10,446 nt of DNA from Pseudomonadota bacterium. Its GTDB lineage: Bacteria > Pseudomonadota > Gammaproteobacteria > Burkholderiales > Burkholderiaceae_C. The notes beneath the pieces were generated by a model, which was not told the origin of the DNA, made no database searches, and worked only from the letters and a program-made list of their open reading frames with translations. The DNA is taken from positions 1 through 10,446 of the forward strand of contig JAEYPG010000265.1 of NCBI GenBank assembly GCA_023410975.1, given 5' to 3'. Position numbers and translations under genes: made by a program. Each line of letters opens with the position of its first letter. Position 1 is the stretch's first letter. Positions 1 through 6,055 of the stretch are shown here, piece by piece.

Positions 1-238
1 CCACGTGGCTGCGCAGCTTGGGCAGGTTGGTCTTGGGGTCGGCGATGCTCACGCCGTTGACGACGATGTCGCCCTTCTGGAAGGGCTCCAGCGCGTTGAC
101 GGTCTTGATGAGGGTGGACTTGCCCGAACCCGAGGGGCCGCAGACCACCACGACTTCACCCTTCTGGATGCTGGTGGTGCAGTCGGTGAGCACCTGGAAG
201 CTGCCGTACCACTTGCTGACGTTCTTGATGTCGATCAT
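1..238 (-). CDS. gltL: Glutamate/aspartate ABC importer ATP-binding subunit (partial, N-terminal 79 residues)
   Basis: The cytoplasmic ATPase that powers uptake of glutamate and aspartate through GltJK. The visible part starts M-I-D-I-K-N-V-S-K-W-Y-G, with the A-loop tyrosine at residue 11. Walker A (GPSGSGKST) is at residues 34-42, followed by a segment ending K-L-R-S-H-V. From memory this tracks Escherichia coli GltL almost residue for residue (KNVSKWYG, FQVLTDC, KGEVVVVCGPSGSGKSTLIK). The gene runs off the window at base 1, so the Q-loop, signature, Walker B and H-loop are not seen. The start is fixed by an AGGGAG-type ribosome site that overlaps the gltK stop codon. Only 12 bases separate the two genes, which implies co-translation. 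It is the last gene of gltIJKL visible here. GlnQ or another polar amino acid ATPase is the alternative, but the company of a clear GltI favours gltL. Confidence 0.9.
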   Translation of the reverse strand, partial: MIDIKNVSKWYGSFQVLTDCTTSIQKGEVVVVCGPSGSGKSTLIKTVNALEPFQKGDIVVNGVSIADPKTNLPKLRSHV

Positions 239-250
239 GAGGATGCTCCC

Positions 251-919
251 TCAACGGATGATGGCGACCTTCTTCTGCAGCCGCTTGACCAGCAGCGACA
301 GCGAGAAGCAGATCACGAAGTAGACGACCGCCGCGACGAGGTAGGTTTCCACGGGGCGGTTGAAGTTCTTGCCGGCGACCTCGAAGCCCTTGAGCAGGTC
401 GTAGGCGCCGATGGCATACACCAGGCTGGTGTCCTGAAACAGGATGATGGTCTGCGTCAGCAGCACCGGCAGCATGTTGCGGAAGGCCTGCGGCAGCACC
501 ACCAGCTGCATGGTCTGCTTGTAGCTCATGCCCATGGCGTAGCCGGCGTAGACCTGGCCGCGCGGCACGCTCTGGATGCCCGCGCGCATGATCTCCGAGT
601 AGTACGCGGCCTCGAAGACCGTGAAGGTGATCATGGCCGACACCTCCGCGCCCAGCGGCCGGCCCGTCAGCAGCGGGATGAGCAGGAAGAACCACAGGAT
701 CACCATCACCAGCGGGATGGAGCGCAGCGTGTCCACGTACAGCTGCGCCGGCACCACCAGCCACTTGCGGCCGGAGAGCCGCATCAGCGCCAGCAGCGTG
801 CCGATGACGATGCCGCCGATCATCGCCACCAGCGTGAGCTGCAGCGAGAACAGCAGACCCTTGAGGACGAAGCCGGTGACGACGTCCCAGCTCAGGAAGG
901 AGAAGTCGAGGTTCAGCAT
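251..919 (-). CDS. gltK: Glutamate/aspartate ABC importer permease GltK
   Basis: One of two membrane subunits of the glutamate/aspartate importer (HisM/GlnP permease family), 222 residues, a normal length. Hydrophobic stretches near residues 17-47, 55-85, 95-110, 150-170 and 193-212 suit about five transmembrane helices. The cytoplasmic EAA loop that docks on the ATPase is visible at about 103-131 (E-A-A-Y-Y-S-E-I, then R-G-Q-V-Y-A-G-Y-A-M-G). The ATG overlaps the gltJ stop by one base (TGATG), and a GGGGAG ribosome site lies in the last codons of gltJ, so translation is probably coupled. Longer upstream readings in this frame run through gltJ in the wrong phase and are not real. Confidence 0.93.
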   Translation of the reverse strand: MLNLDFSFLSWDVVTGFVLKGLLFSLQLTLVAMIGGIVIGTLLALMRLSGRKWLVVPAQLYVDTLRSIPLVMVILWFFLLIPLLTGRPLGAEVSAMITFTVFEAAYYSEIMRAGIQSVPRGQVYAGYAMGMSYKQTMQLVVLPQAFRNMLPVLLTQTIILFQDTSLVYAIGAYDLLKGFEVAGKNFNRPVETYLVAAVVYFVICFSLSLLVKRLQKKVAIIR

Positions 920-1665
920 CACTTGCTCCCCCCGACGGCCGTGCCCGGGATCTGCAGCCGCCGCTCGATGAACAGCGCGATGCGGTTGACCACCAGCGCG
1001 GAGACGAAGTAGAGCGCCGTCACCGCCAGGTAGATCTCCACGCCGCGCGCGGTCTCCTCCTGCGCCTGCATGGCGAACATGGTGAGCTCGGCGATGGACA
1101 CGGCGAAGGCCACCGCTGAGTTCTTGATGATGTTCATGCTCTCGCTGGTCAGCGGCGGGATGACGATGCGGAACGCCATGGGCAGCAGCACGTAGCGGTA
1201 GGTCTGCGGCAGCGTCAGCCCCATCGCCAGGCCGGCGTAGCGCTGCCCGCGCGGCAGCGCCTGGATGCCCGCCCTCACCTGCTCCGACACGCGGGCGGAG
1301 GTGAAGAAGCCCAGCGCGAACACCACCAGGATGAAGCTGGGGAAGGCCTGCAGCGGCGGGATGAGCGCCGGCAGCACGTGGTACCAGAGGAAGAGCTGCA
1401 CCAGCAGCGGGACGTTGCGGAACAGCTCCGTCCAGGCGTTGCCGAAGAACACCAGCGCGCGGCTGGGCGTGGTGCGCAGGATGCCCACCATCGAGCCCAC
1501 CGCCAGCGCCACCAGCAGCGCCAGCAGCGCCACCGACAGCGTCCAGCCCCAGGCCGAGAGCATCCAGTCCAGGTAGGTGATGTCGCCCCCGCTGCCGAAG
1601 CAGCGCGGCGCGACCTCGCCGTCGATGGTGTTCCGGCAGAACACCTGCCAGTCCCAGCTCGCCAT
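919..1665 (-). CDS. gltJ: Glutamate/aspartate ABC importer permease GltJ
   Basis: Partner membrane subunit of GltK, 248 residues. It begins M-A-S-W-D-W and has a soluble N-terminal stretch of about 35 residues before the first membrane segment, as in E. coli GltJ. Diagnostic strings are G-I-L-R-T near 61-65, E-L-F-R-N-V-P-L near 80-87, and the EAA-type loop at about 122-151 (S-A-R-V-S-E-Q-V-R-A-G-I-Q then P-R-G-Q-R-Y-A-G-L-A-M-G-L-T). These are followed by P-Q-T-Y-R-Y-V-L-L-P and K-N-S-A. The start has a GGGGAG ribosome site about 8 bases upstream. It is the first gene after the hairpin that separates it from gltI, and its stop overlaps the gltK start. HisQ-type permeases of other polar amino acids are the alternative. 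Confidence 0.93.
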   Translation of the reverse strand: MASWDWQVFCRNTIDGEVAPRCFGSGGDITYLDWMLSAWGWTLSVALLALLVALAVGSMVGILRTTPSRALVFFGNAWTELFRNVPLLVQLFLWYHVLPALIPPLQAFPSFILVVFALGFFTSARVSEQVRAGIQALPRGQRYAGLAMGLTLPQTYRYVLLPMAFRIVIPPLTSESMNIIKNSAVAFAVSIAELTMFAMQAQEETARGVEIYLAVTALYFVSALVVNRIALFIERRLQIPGTAVGGSK

Positions 1666-1706
1666 TTCTTCTTCTCCCCGTTGCCGGCACCGCGCGCGGC
1701 GCCATG

Positions 1707-1745
1707 AAAAAGGCGCGGAAGACGGCTTGTGCGTCTTTCCGCGCC
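1707..1745 (-). terminator. Terminator-like hairpin between gltI and gltJ (possible attenuator)
   Basis: Read on the minus strand, a 14-base arm (bases 1745-1732) pairs with a 13-base arm (1724-1712), with one bulged A and a 7-base loop. The RNA then has five U residues (bases 1711-1707). The layout is that of an intrinsic terminator. It lies inside the gltI-gltJ gap, between the binding-protein gene and the membrane genes. Partial termination or 3'-end protection here would give more GltI message than GltJKL message, a known arrangement in binding-protein operons. Use as an attenuator is inferred; the structure is seen. Confidence 0.75.
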
Positions 1746-1779
1746 CGCGGCTACTGCCGTGTCGTCACGGCCGTGGGGC

Positions 1780-2682
1780 TTACGCTCCCACCTTCTTGGC
1801 GTATTCCTCGGCCGGCTTGTCGTTGGGGTTCTTCAGCGCGTCCTTGAGCAGGTCGCTCATGGGCAGCTTGACCACGGCGCCGGTGGGCGGCGTGGGCTGC
1901 ATGAACCACTTGTCGTAGAGCTTGTTGATCTCGCCGGACTTGGCCATCTCGGCGATGGTCGAGTTGACGATCTTGCGCAGGCCCTCGTCGTCCTTGCGCA
2001 TCATGATGGCGATGGGCTCGACGGACAGCGGCTCGCCCACGATCTTGAAGTCCGCGGGGTTCTTGCTGCGCGCGATCAGGCCGGCGAGCAGGCTGCTGTC
2101 CATGACGAAGACGTCGGCGCGGCCGCTGTCCACCAGCAGGAAGCTGTCGGCGTGGTCCTTGCCGAACACTTCCTTGAACTCCATGCCCTCGGCGCGCTTG
2201 TGGCGGCGCAGCGTCTGCACCGAGGTCGTGCCGGTGGTGGTGGCCACCGTCTTACCCTTGAGGTCGGCCACCGAGTTGATGCCCGAGTTGGCCTTGGTCG
2301 CCATGCGCACGGTCTCGACGAAGGTGGTGTTGGCGAAGGCCACGTCCTTCTGGCGCGCGAGGTTGTTGGTGGTGGAGCCGCACTCCAGGTCCACGGTGCC
2401 GTTCTGCACCAGCGGAATGCGGTTCTGCGAGGTCACGGGCTGGTACTTGATCTCCAGGCGGCGGCCGATGGCCTTCTCGACGTTCTCGACGGCCTTCTCG
2501 CAGATGGCCACGTGGTAGCCCACGTACTTCGATCCGCCGAGCGTGTACGACAGCACGCCCGAGGATTCGCGCACACCCAGGGTGATGGTGCCCGTGTCCT
2601 TCGCCTTCTTGAGCGTGTCGGACTGGGCCTGTGCGGCACCGGCTGCCACCAGGATTGCGGCGACGAGCAGGGTCTTCTTCAT
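1780..2682 (-). CDS. gltI: Periplasmic glutamate/aspartate-binding protein GltI
   Basis: The soluble receptor that captures glutamate and aspartate in the periplasm and delivers them to GltJK. It has 300 residues, with a clear signal peptide (M-K-K-T, hydrophobic core, A-A-Q-A) probably cut after Ala19. The mature part carries the family hallmarks: R-E-S-S at 38-41, T-S-Q-N-R-I-P-L at 84-91, Q-N-G-T-V-D-L-E-C-G-S-T-T-N-N at 93-107, T-G-T-T-S at 150-154, K-D-H-A-D-S-F at 175-181 and S-G-R-A at 186-189. These match remembered E. coli GltI closely, including ligand-contact regions, so dicarboxylate specificity is likely rather than a generic amino acid. The start is set by AAGGAG (bases 2688-2693) five bases before the ATG. 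It is the first gene of gltIJKL. No convincing promoter is visible in the 57 bases before it, so transcription may begin inside the upstream exporter gene or read through from it. Confidence 0.95.
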   Translation of the reverse strand: MKKTLLVAAILVAAGAAQAQSDTLKKAKDTGTITLGVRESSGVLSYTLGGSKYVGYHVAICEKAVENVEKAIGRRLEIKYQPVTSQNRIPLVQNGTVDLECGSTTNNLARQKDVAFANTTFVETVRMATKANSGINSVADLKGKTVATTTGTTSVQTLRRHKRAEGMEFKEVFGKDHADSFLLVDSGRADVFVMDSSLLAGLIARSKNPADFKIVGEPLSVEPIAIMMRKDDEGLRKIVNSTIAEMAKSGEINKLYDKWFMQPTPPTGAVVKLPMSDLLKDALKNPNDKPAEEYAKKVGA

Positions 2683-2739
2683 GCAGGCTCCTTGATGATG
2701 GAGTGAGTAAAGATTGTGAAAGGCATTCTAGGCGCCAGC

Positions 2740-4581
2740 TCACGCCACCCGGCCGCCGGGCGCGTCGATGGCGGCCTCCCCGCCGCTTTGCTGCAGCTGC
2801 CACATGCGCGCGTAGCGCCCCTGCAGCGCCAGCAGCTCGGCATGCGTGCCCTGCTCGACGATGCGGCCCTGCTCCATCACCAGGATGCGGTACGCGTCCA
2901 CCACCGTGGAGAGCCGGTGCGCGATCACCAGTGCCGTCTTGCCCTGCGCGGCGCTCTTGAGCTCGGCCTGGATGGCGCGCTCGTTGGCCGAGTCCAGCGC
3001 CGAGGTGGCCTCGTCGAAGATCAGGATCGGCGGGTTCTTCAGCAGCGTGCGCGCGATGGCCACGCGCTGCTTCTCGCCGCCGGAGAGCTTGAGCCCGCGC
3101 TCGCCCACCACGGTGTCGTAGCCCTTGGGCGTGGCGGCGATGAAGTCGTGGATGCGCGCGGCGCGCGCCGCAGCCTCCACCTCGGCGCGGCCGGCGCCGG
3201 GGCGGCCGTAGGCGATGTTGTATTCCACCGTGTCGTTGAACAGCACCGTGTCCTGCGGGACGATGCCGATGGCCTGGCGCAGGCTGGCCTGCGTCACCTG
3301 GCGGATGTCCTGCCCGTCGATGGTGATGCGCCCGCCGCCCACGTCGTAGAAGCGGTAGAGCAGCCGCGCCAGCGTGGACTTGCCCGCGCCCGAAGGCCCC
3401 ACCACCGCCACCGTCTTGCCCGCGGGCACCTCGAAGCTCAGGCCCTGCAGGATCGGGCGCGCCGCCTCGTAGGCGAAGGAGACGTCCTCGAAGCGCACGC
3501 AACCGTCGCCCACCCGAAGCGCTTGCGCCTGCGGCGCGTCGGCCACCTCCCGGTGCGTCTCCAGCAGGTGGAACATGCGGTCCAGGTCGGTGAGCGACTG
3601 CTTGATCTCGCGGTACAGCACGCCCAGGAAGTTCAGCGGGATGTAGAGCTGGATCATGAAGGCGTTGATCATGACCAGGTCGCCCAGCGTCATGCGCCCG
3701 TCCACCACGCCCTGCGTGGCGCGCCAGAGCATGGCCACCAGCGCCACGGCGATGACGAGCTGCTGCCCGCTGTTGAGCAGGCTCAGCGTGCTCTGGCTCT
3801 TGAGCGCGGCCTTGCGCAGCGACTCCAGGCTGGTGTCGTAGCGCCGGGCCTCGAAGTCCTCGTTGTTGAAGTACTTGACCGTCTCGTAGTTGAGCAGCGA
3901 GTCGATGGCCTTGGTGTGCGCCTGCGAGTCGAGCTGGTTCATCTCGCGGCGGTACTTGGTGCGCCACTCGGTGACGCTGACGGTGAAGGCGACGTAGCAC
4001 ACCAGCGCCGCCAATGTGATCCAGGCGAAGGCGGCATCGAACTTCACCGCCAGCAGCGTCAGCACCAGCGCCACCTCGATGATCGTGGGCAGGATGCTGT
4101 AGAGCGAGTACGAGATCAGCGAGTGCACCGCGCGCGTGCCGCGCTCGATGTCGCGCGTCATGCCGCCGGTCTGGCGCTCCAGGTGGAAGCGCAGGCTCAG
4201 CGCATGCAGGTGGCGGAACACCTGCAGCGAGATGCGCCGCGCCGTGCCTTCGGTGGCGCGCGCGAAGATCAGCTCGCGCAGCTCCGTGAACACGCTGGTG
4301 GACAGGCGCAGCGCCGCGTAGGCCACCAGCAGCCCCACCGGCACCACCAGCATCGACGCGGCGCTGCCGGGCTGGATGGACAGTGAATCGACGAGTTGCT
4401 TGAGCAGCAGCGGCACGCCGACGTTGGCGAGCTTGGCCGCGACCATGAAGGCCAGCGCCACGCCCACGCGCCAGCGGTAGTGCCACAGGTAGGGCAACAG
4501 CTTGCGCAGCGTGCCCCAGTCGGAGCGGCGGGAGGACGGGTCGGCGGGGTCGGCGGCGCGGGAATGGGCCAGGGCGCGCAT
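2740..4581 (-). CDS. Atm1/HMT1-type ABC exporter (fused permease and ATPase)
   Basis: A half-transporter of 613 residues that should act as a homodimer in the inner membrane, with the membrane domain first and the ATPase second. Membrane helices fall within about 35-325. Residues 227-240 (D-S-L-L-N-Y-E-T-V-K-Y-F-N-N) and 448-460 (F-N-D-T-V-E-Y-N-I-A-Y-G-R) are typical of the Atm1/HMT1 branch. Relatives export glutathione-linked compounds connected with iron-sulfur assembly or metal tolerance; the substrate here is unknown. Catalytic motifs are complete: Walker A GPSGAGKS at 395-402, Q-loop Gln443, signature LSGGEKQ at 499-505, Walker B ILIFDE at 519-524 and switch His555. The start is uncertain. 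The ATG at 4581 has no ribosome site, whereas an in-frame ATG pair at 4614/4611 follows a good GGAG-AGGGG run and would add 10-11 residues while overlapping the divergent thioesterase. The stop lies 57 bases before gltI, so read-through into gltI is possible. Confidence 0.92.
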   Translation of the reverse strand: MRALAHSRAADPADPSSRRSDWGTLRKLLPYLWHYRWRVGVALAFMVAAKLANVGVPLLLKQLVDSLSIQPGSAASMLVVPVGLLVAYAALRLSTSVFTELRELIFARATEGTARRISLQVFRHLHALSLRFHLERQTGGMTRDIERGTRAVHSLISYSLYSILPTIIEVALVLTLLAVKFDAAFAWITLAALVCYVAFTVSVTEWRTKYRREMNQLDSQAHTKAIDSLLNYETVKYFNNEDFEARRYDTSLESLRKAALKSQSTLSLLNSGQQLVIAVALVAMLWRATQGVVDGRMTLGDLVMINAFMIQLYIPLNFLGVLYREIKQSLTDLDRMFHLLETHREVADAPQAQALRVGDGCVRFEDVSFAYEAARPILQGLSFEVPAGKTVAVVGPSGAGKSTLARLLYRFYDVGGGRITIDGQDIRQVTQASLRQAIGIVPQDTVLFNDTVEYNIAYGRPGAGRAEVEAAARAARIHDFIAATPKGYDTVVGERGLKLSGGEKQRVAIARTLLKNPPILIFDEATSALDSANERAIQAELKSAAQGKTALVIAHRLSTVVDAYRILVMEQGRIVEQGTHAELLALQGRYARMWQLQQSGGEAAIDAPGGRVA

Positions 4582-4616
4582 GATGTGAAGATCAGTGACA
4601 ACCCTTGCCATCATGC
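4578..4616. repeat. Inverted repeat holding both divergent start codons
   Basis: GCATGATG at 4578-4585 and its exact reverse complement CATCATGC at 4609-4616 flank 23 bases. The left arm holds the exporter ATG (4581-4579, minus strand). The right arm holds the thioesterase ATG (4613-4615). Thus both genes begin with the same octamer, CATC-ATG-C, reading outwards. It could be a regulator site over both starts or coincidence in a short divergent gap; the sequence alone does not decide. Confidence 0.5.
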
Positions 4617-5017
4617 CCCTCTCCGAATCCCCTGCCGTACTGCCTACCGACAAGGAGCTGGTGCTGCGCGTCATTCCCATGCCGTCCGACGTCAACGCCA
4701 GCGGCGACGTCTTCGGCGGCTGGGTGATGGCGCAGGTCGATCTCGCCGGCGCCGTGCTGCCCGCGCGGCGTGCCCAGGGCCGCATCGCCACGATCGCCGT
4801 CAAGGAGTTCGTCTTCAAGCAGCCCGTGCGCGTGGGCGACCTGCTGAGCTTCTACGCCGAGATCATCCACGTCGGGCGCAGCTCGATGACGGTGGACGTG
4901 GCCGTGTACTCGCAGCCGCTGCACGACGCCGGCCAGGTGCTCAAGGTCACCGAGGCCGTGCTGACCTACGTCGCCGTGGACGAGCAGGGCCGCCCGCGCC
5001 CGCTGCCGCCGGGCTGA
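4613..5017 (+). CDS. yciA: YciA-type hotdog acyl-CoA thioesterase
   Basis: A cytoplasmic enzyme that hydrolyses acyl-CoA to free acid and CoA, 134 residues, the usual single-hotdog length. Counting from the ATG at 4613, it shows E-L-V-L-R-V-I-P-M-P at about 15-24, N-A-S-G-D-V-F-G-G-W at 28-37, M-A-Q-V-D-L-A-G-A at 39-47 and a C-terminal Y-V-A-V-D-E-Q-G-R-P-R-P-L-P. The aspartate in A-Q-V-D (residue 43) lines up with the catalytic aspartate of the Haemophilus YciA homologue. A GTG at 4595 is an alternative start adding six residues. Neither start has a convincing ribosome site; I chose the ATG because it mirrors the exporter start. The gene is divergent from the exporter with a gap of about 31 bases and ends before a palindromic repeat and terminator. 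Confidence 0.88.
   Translation: MPLSESPAVLPTDKELVLRVIPMPSDVNASGDVFGGWVMAQVDLAGAVLPARRAQGRIATIAVKEFVFKQPVRVGDLLSFYAEIIHVGRSSMTVDVAVYSQPLHDAGQVLKVTEAVLTYVAVDEQGRPRPLPPG
4616..4624 (-). promoter_or_regulatory. Candidate ribosome site for a longer exporter start
   Basis: On the minus strand these bases read GGAGAGGGG, ending one base before an ATG at 4614 that is in frame with the exporter. It is the only strong ribosome-site-like string near either candidate exporter start. If used, the exporter begins M-M-A-R-V-V and the site lies within the thioesterase coding region on the other strand. Confidence 0.4.
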
Positions 5018-5054
5018 GCCTTTCATTCCAGACTCAGGCCAGGAGCAAAAGTCA

Positions 5055-5129
5055 CCGTTCGCCCTGAGCTTGTCGAAGGGCCTGCTGGCCGGCTGTGCCA
5101 GGGGCTTCGACAGGCTCAGCCCGAACGGG
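5055..5129. repeat. Dispersed-type palindromic repeat (CTGAGC-TTGTCGAAG family)
   Basis: A left arm at 5055-5082 and a right arm at 5101-5129 are imperfect reverse complements around an 18-base centre. The shared core is CCGTTCG, CTGAGC, TGTCGAAG. Each arm also folds on itself: GCCCT (5061-5065) with AGGGC (5077-5081) on the left, and GGGCT (5102-5106) with AGCCC (5118-5122) on the right. I recall this palindrome as common between genes in Comamonadaceae and relatives. Here it lies between the convergent thioesterase and crotonase genes, where it may help end transcription. Copy number cannot be judged from this window, which holds one copy. Confidence 0.75.
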
Positions 5130-5137
5130 CTTTGTTT
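5118..5137 (+). terminator. Intrinsic terminator after the thioesterase gene
   Basis: AGCCC (5118-5122) pairs with GGGCT (5127-5131) around a GAAC loop, followed at once by a T-rich run (TTTGTTTC). The short GC stem plus T tract reads as a plus-strand terminator formed from the tail of the palindromic repeat. It competes with the local hairpin of the right repeat arm for the same AGCCC. Confidence 0.5.
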
Positions 5138-5159
5138 CAGTGCCAGCGAAGAGCTGGAC

Positions 5160-5921
5160 TCAGAACTTCGAGAAGTCCGGCCGCCGCTTCTCGAAGAAGG
5201 CCTGGAAGGCCTCGCGCGCCTCCGGGCTGCGCAGGCGCTGCACGAACACCTCGCGCTCGGCCTGCATCGCCTGGCGCAGGGCTGGCAGCACCGGGGCGCG
5301 CATCAGCGCCTTGGTCGCGCGCACGGCCTCCGGCGGCAGCTGCGTGAAGCGCGCCGCCAGGCGCTGCGCCTGCGGCAGCACCTCGTCGGGCGGCAGCACC
5401 GCGTTGGCCAGGCCCAGCTCCAGCGCCTCGGCGCCGGTGAAGGGGTCGCCCAGCAGCAGCTTCTGCGCCGCGCGCGCCTGGCCCACGCGCTGCGCCAGCA
5501 GCAGGCTGGAGCCGAACTCGGGCACCAGCCCCAGGCTGGCGAAGGGCAGCGCCAGCCGGGCCTCGTCGGAGACCACCACCAGGTCGCAGTGCAGCAGCAG
5601 CGTGCAGCCGATGCCGATGGCCGCGCCCGTGACGGCGGCCACCAGCGGCTTGTCCAGCGCCAGCACCGACTCCATGAAGGCGAACACCGGCGCGTCCTCG
5701 GCGCCGGGCGGGTGCTGCAGGAAGTCCTCCAGGTCGTTGCCCGAGGTGAAGATGCCGGGCTGGCCGGTGATCAGCACCGCGCGCACGGCCGCATCGGCCT
5801 GCGCGGCACGCACCGCCTGCGCCAGATCGGCGTACATCGCCTGCGTCAGCGCGTTCTTCTTCTCGGGACGGGCGATTTCCAGCGTGGCGACGCCATCGAC
5901 GTTGGCGGTACGGATGCTCAT
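5160..5921 (-). CDS. Crotonase-fold enoyl-CoA isomerase/hydratase family protein (isomerase-like active site)
   Basis: A cytoplasmic enzyme acting on acyl-CoA, 253 residues, normal for the family. Oxyanion-hole segments are at about 58-63 (F-T-S-G-N-D) and 99-106 (G-A-A-I-G-I-G-C). The two glutamates used by classical hydratases (Glu144 and Glu164 of the rat enzyme) align here to Thr107 and Phe127. Glu135, in L-G-L-V-P-E-F-G-S-S, sits where delta3,delta2-enoyl-CoA isomerases of the ECI2/PECI type carry their catalytic glutamate. I therefore favour a double-bond isomerase used in unsaturated fatty-acid breakdown, although automatic annotation would probably say enoyl-CoA hydratase. The ATG at 5921 (M-S-I-R-T-A) matches family length; an ATG at 5978 would add a 19-residue unlikely extension. 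No clear ribosome site is seen. The gene is convergent with the thioesterase and divergent from the HNH gene. Confidence 0.88.
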   Translation of the reverse strand: MSIRTANVDGVATLEIARPEKKNALTQAMYADLAQAVRAAQADAAVRAVLITGQPGIFTSGNDLEDFLQHPPGAEDAPVFAFMESVLALDKPLVAAVTGAAIGIGCTLLLHCDLVVVSDEARLALPFASLGLVPEFGSSLLLAQRVGQARAAQKLLLGDPFTGAEALELGLANAVLPPDEVLPQAQRLAARFTQLPPEAVRATKALMRAPVLPALRQAMQAEREVFVQRLRSPEAREAFQAFFEKRRPDFSKF

Positions 5922-6007
5922 GGGTTGCTTGAACGGCAGGCAGTGAAATGAACGGGCCACGATAACAGCGCCGCGCAACGCCCCTTATGGGGGAAAGACA
6001 TCCCCTG

Positions 6008-6037
6008 TTGATGTGTCCATGCGCAATGGATTACGCT
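6008..6037 (+). promoter_or_regulatory. Candidate sigma70-type promoter for the HNH gene
   Basis: TTGATG (6008-6013) and TACGCT (6032-6037) are separated by 18 bases, a fair -35 and a weak -10 hexamer. They lie just upstream of the ribosome site of the HNH gene in a less GC-rich patch of the divergent gap. A start near 6044 would give a very short leader. It is supported by pattern only. Confidence 0.35.
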
Positions 6038-6043
6038 AGTTGC

Positions 6044-6048
6044 GGGAG
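6044..6048 (+). promoter_or_regulatory. Ribosome binding site selecting the GTG start of the HNH gene
   Basis: GGGAG followed by seven bases and then GTG at 6056. This is the only good ribosome site in the 5' region of the frame. It places the upstream ATGs at 5987, 6011 and 6026 outside the gene. Confidence 0.6.
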
Positions 6049-6055
6049 AACTGAC

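Noticed and set aside
251..1705. A 484-codon minus-strand frame spanning gltJ and gltK.
   Set aside because: Its C-terminal half is real GltK, but the N-terminal half reads gltJ in the wrong frame. The true GltK start is at 919.
1729..2706. A 325-codon plus-strand frame opposite gltI.
   Set aside because: gltI has a signal peptide, ribosome site and family motifs; the opposite frame has only Gly/Leu/His/Val-rich shadow composition.
2725..2730. TAGAAT on the minus strand as a -10 box for gltI.
   Set aside because: No acceptable -35 hexamer lies at the right distance; a single weak hexamer is not enough.
2716..4386. A 556-codon open frame on the plus strand opposite the exporter gene.
   Set aside because: It is the complement of a clear ABC exporter, is rich in His, Arg, Gln and Asp as expected of an antisense GC-rich frame, and has no recognisable domain.
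5070..5951. Two overlapping plus-strand frames of about 285 codons opposite the crotonase gene.
   Set aside because: They are complements of a clear crotonase and begin inside the palindromic repeat.
5981..6005. CCCC/GGGG/CCCC runs in the gap before the HNH gene as a regulatory hairpin.
   Set aside because: Only four-base stems with competing partners; too weak to call in GC-rich DNA.
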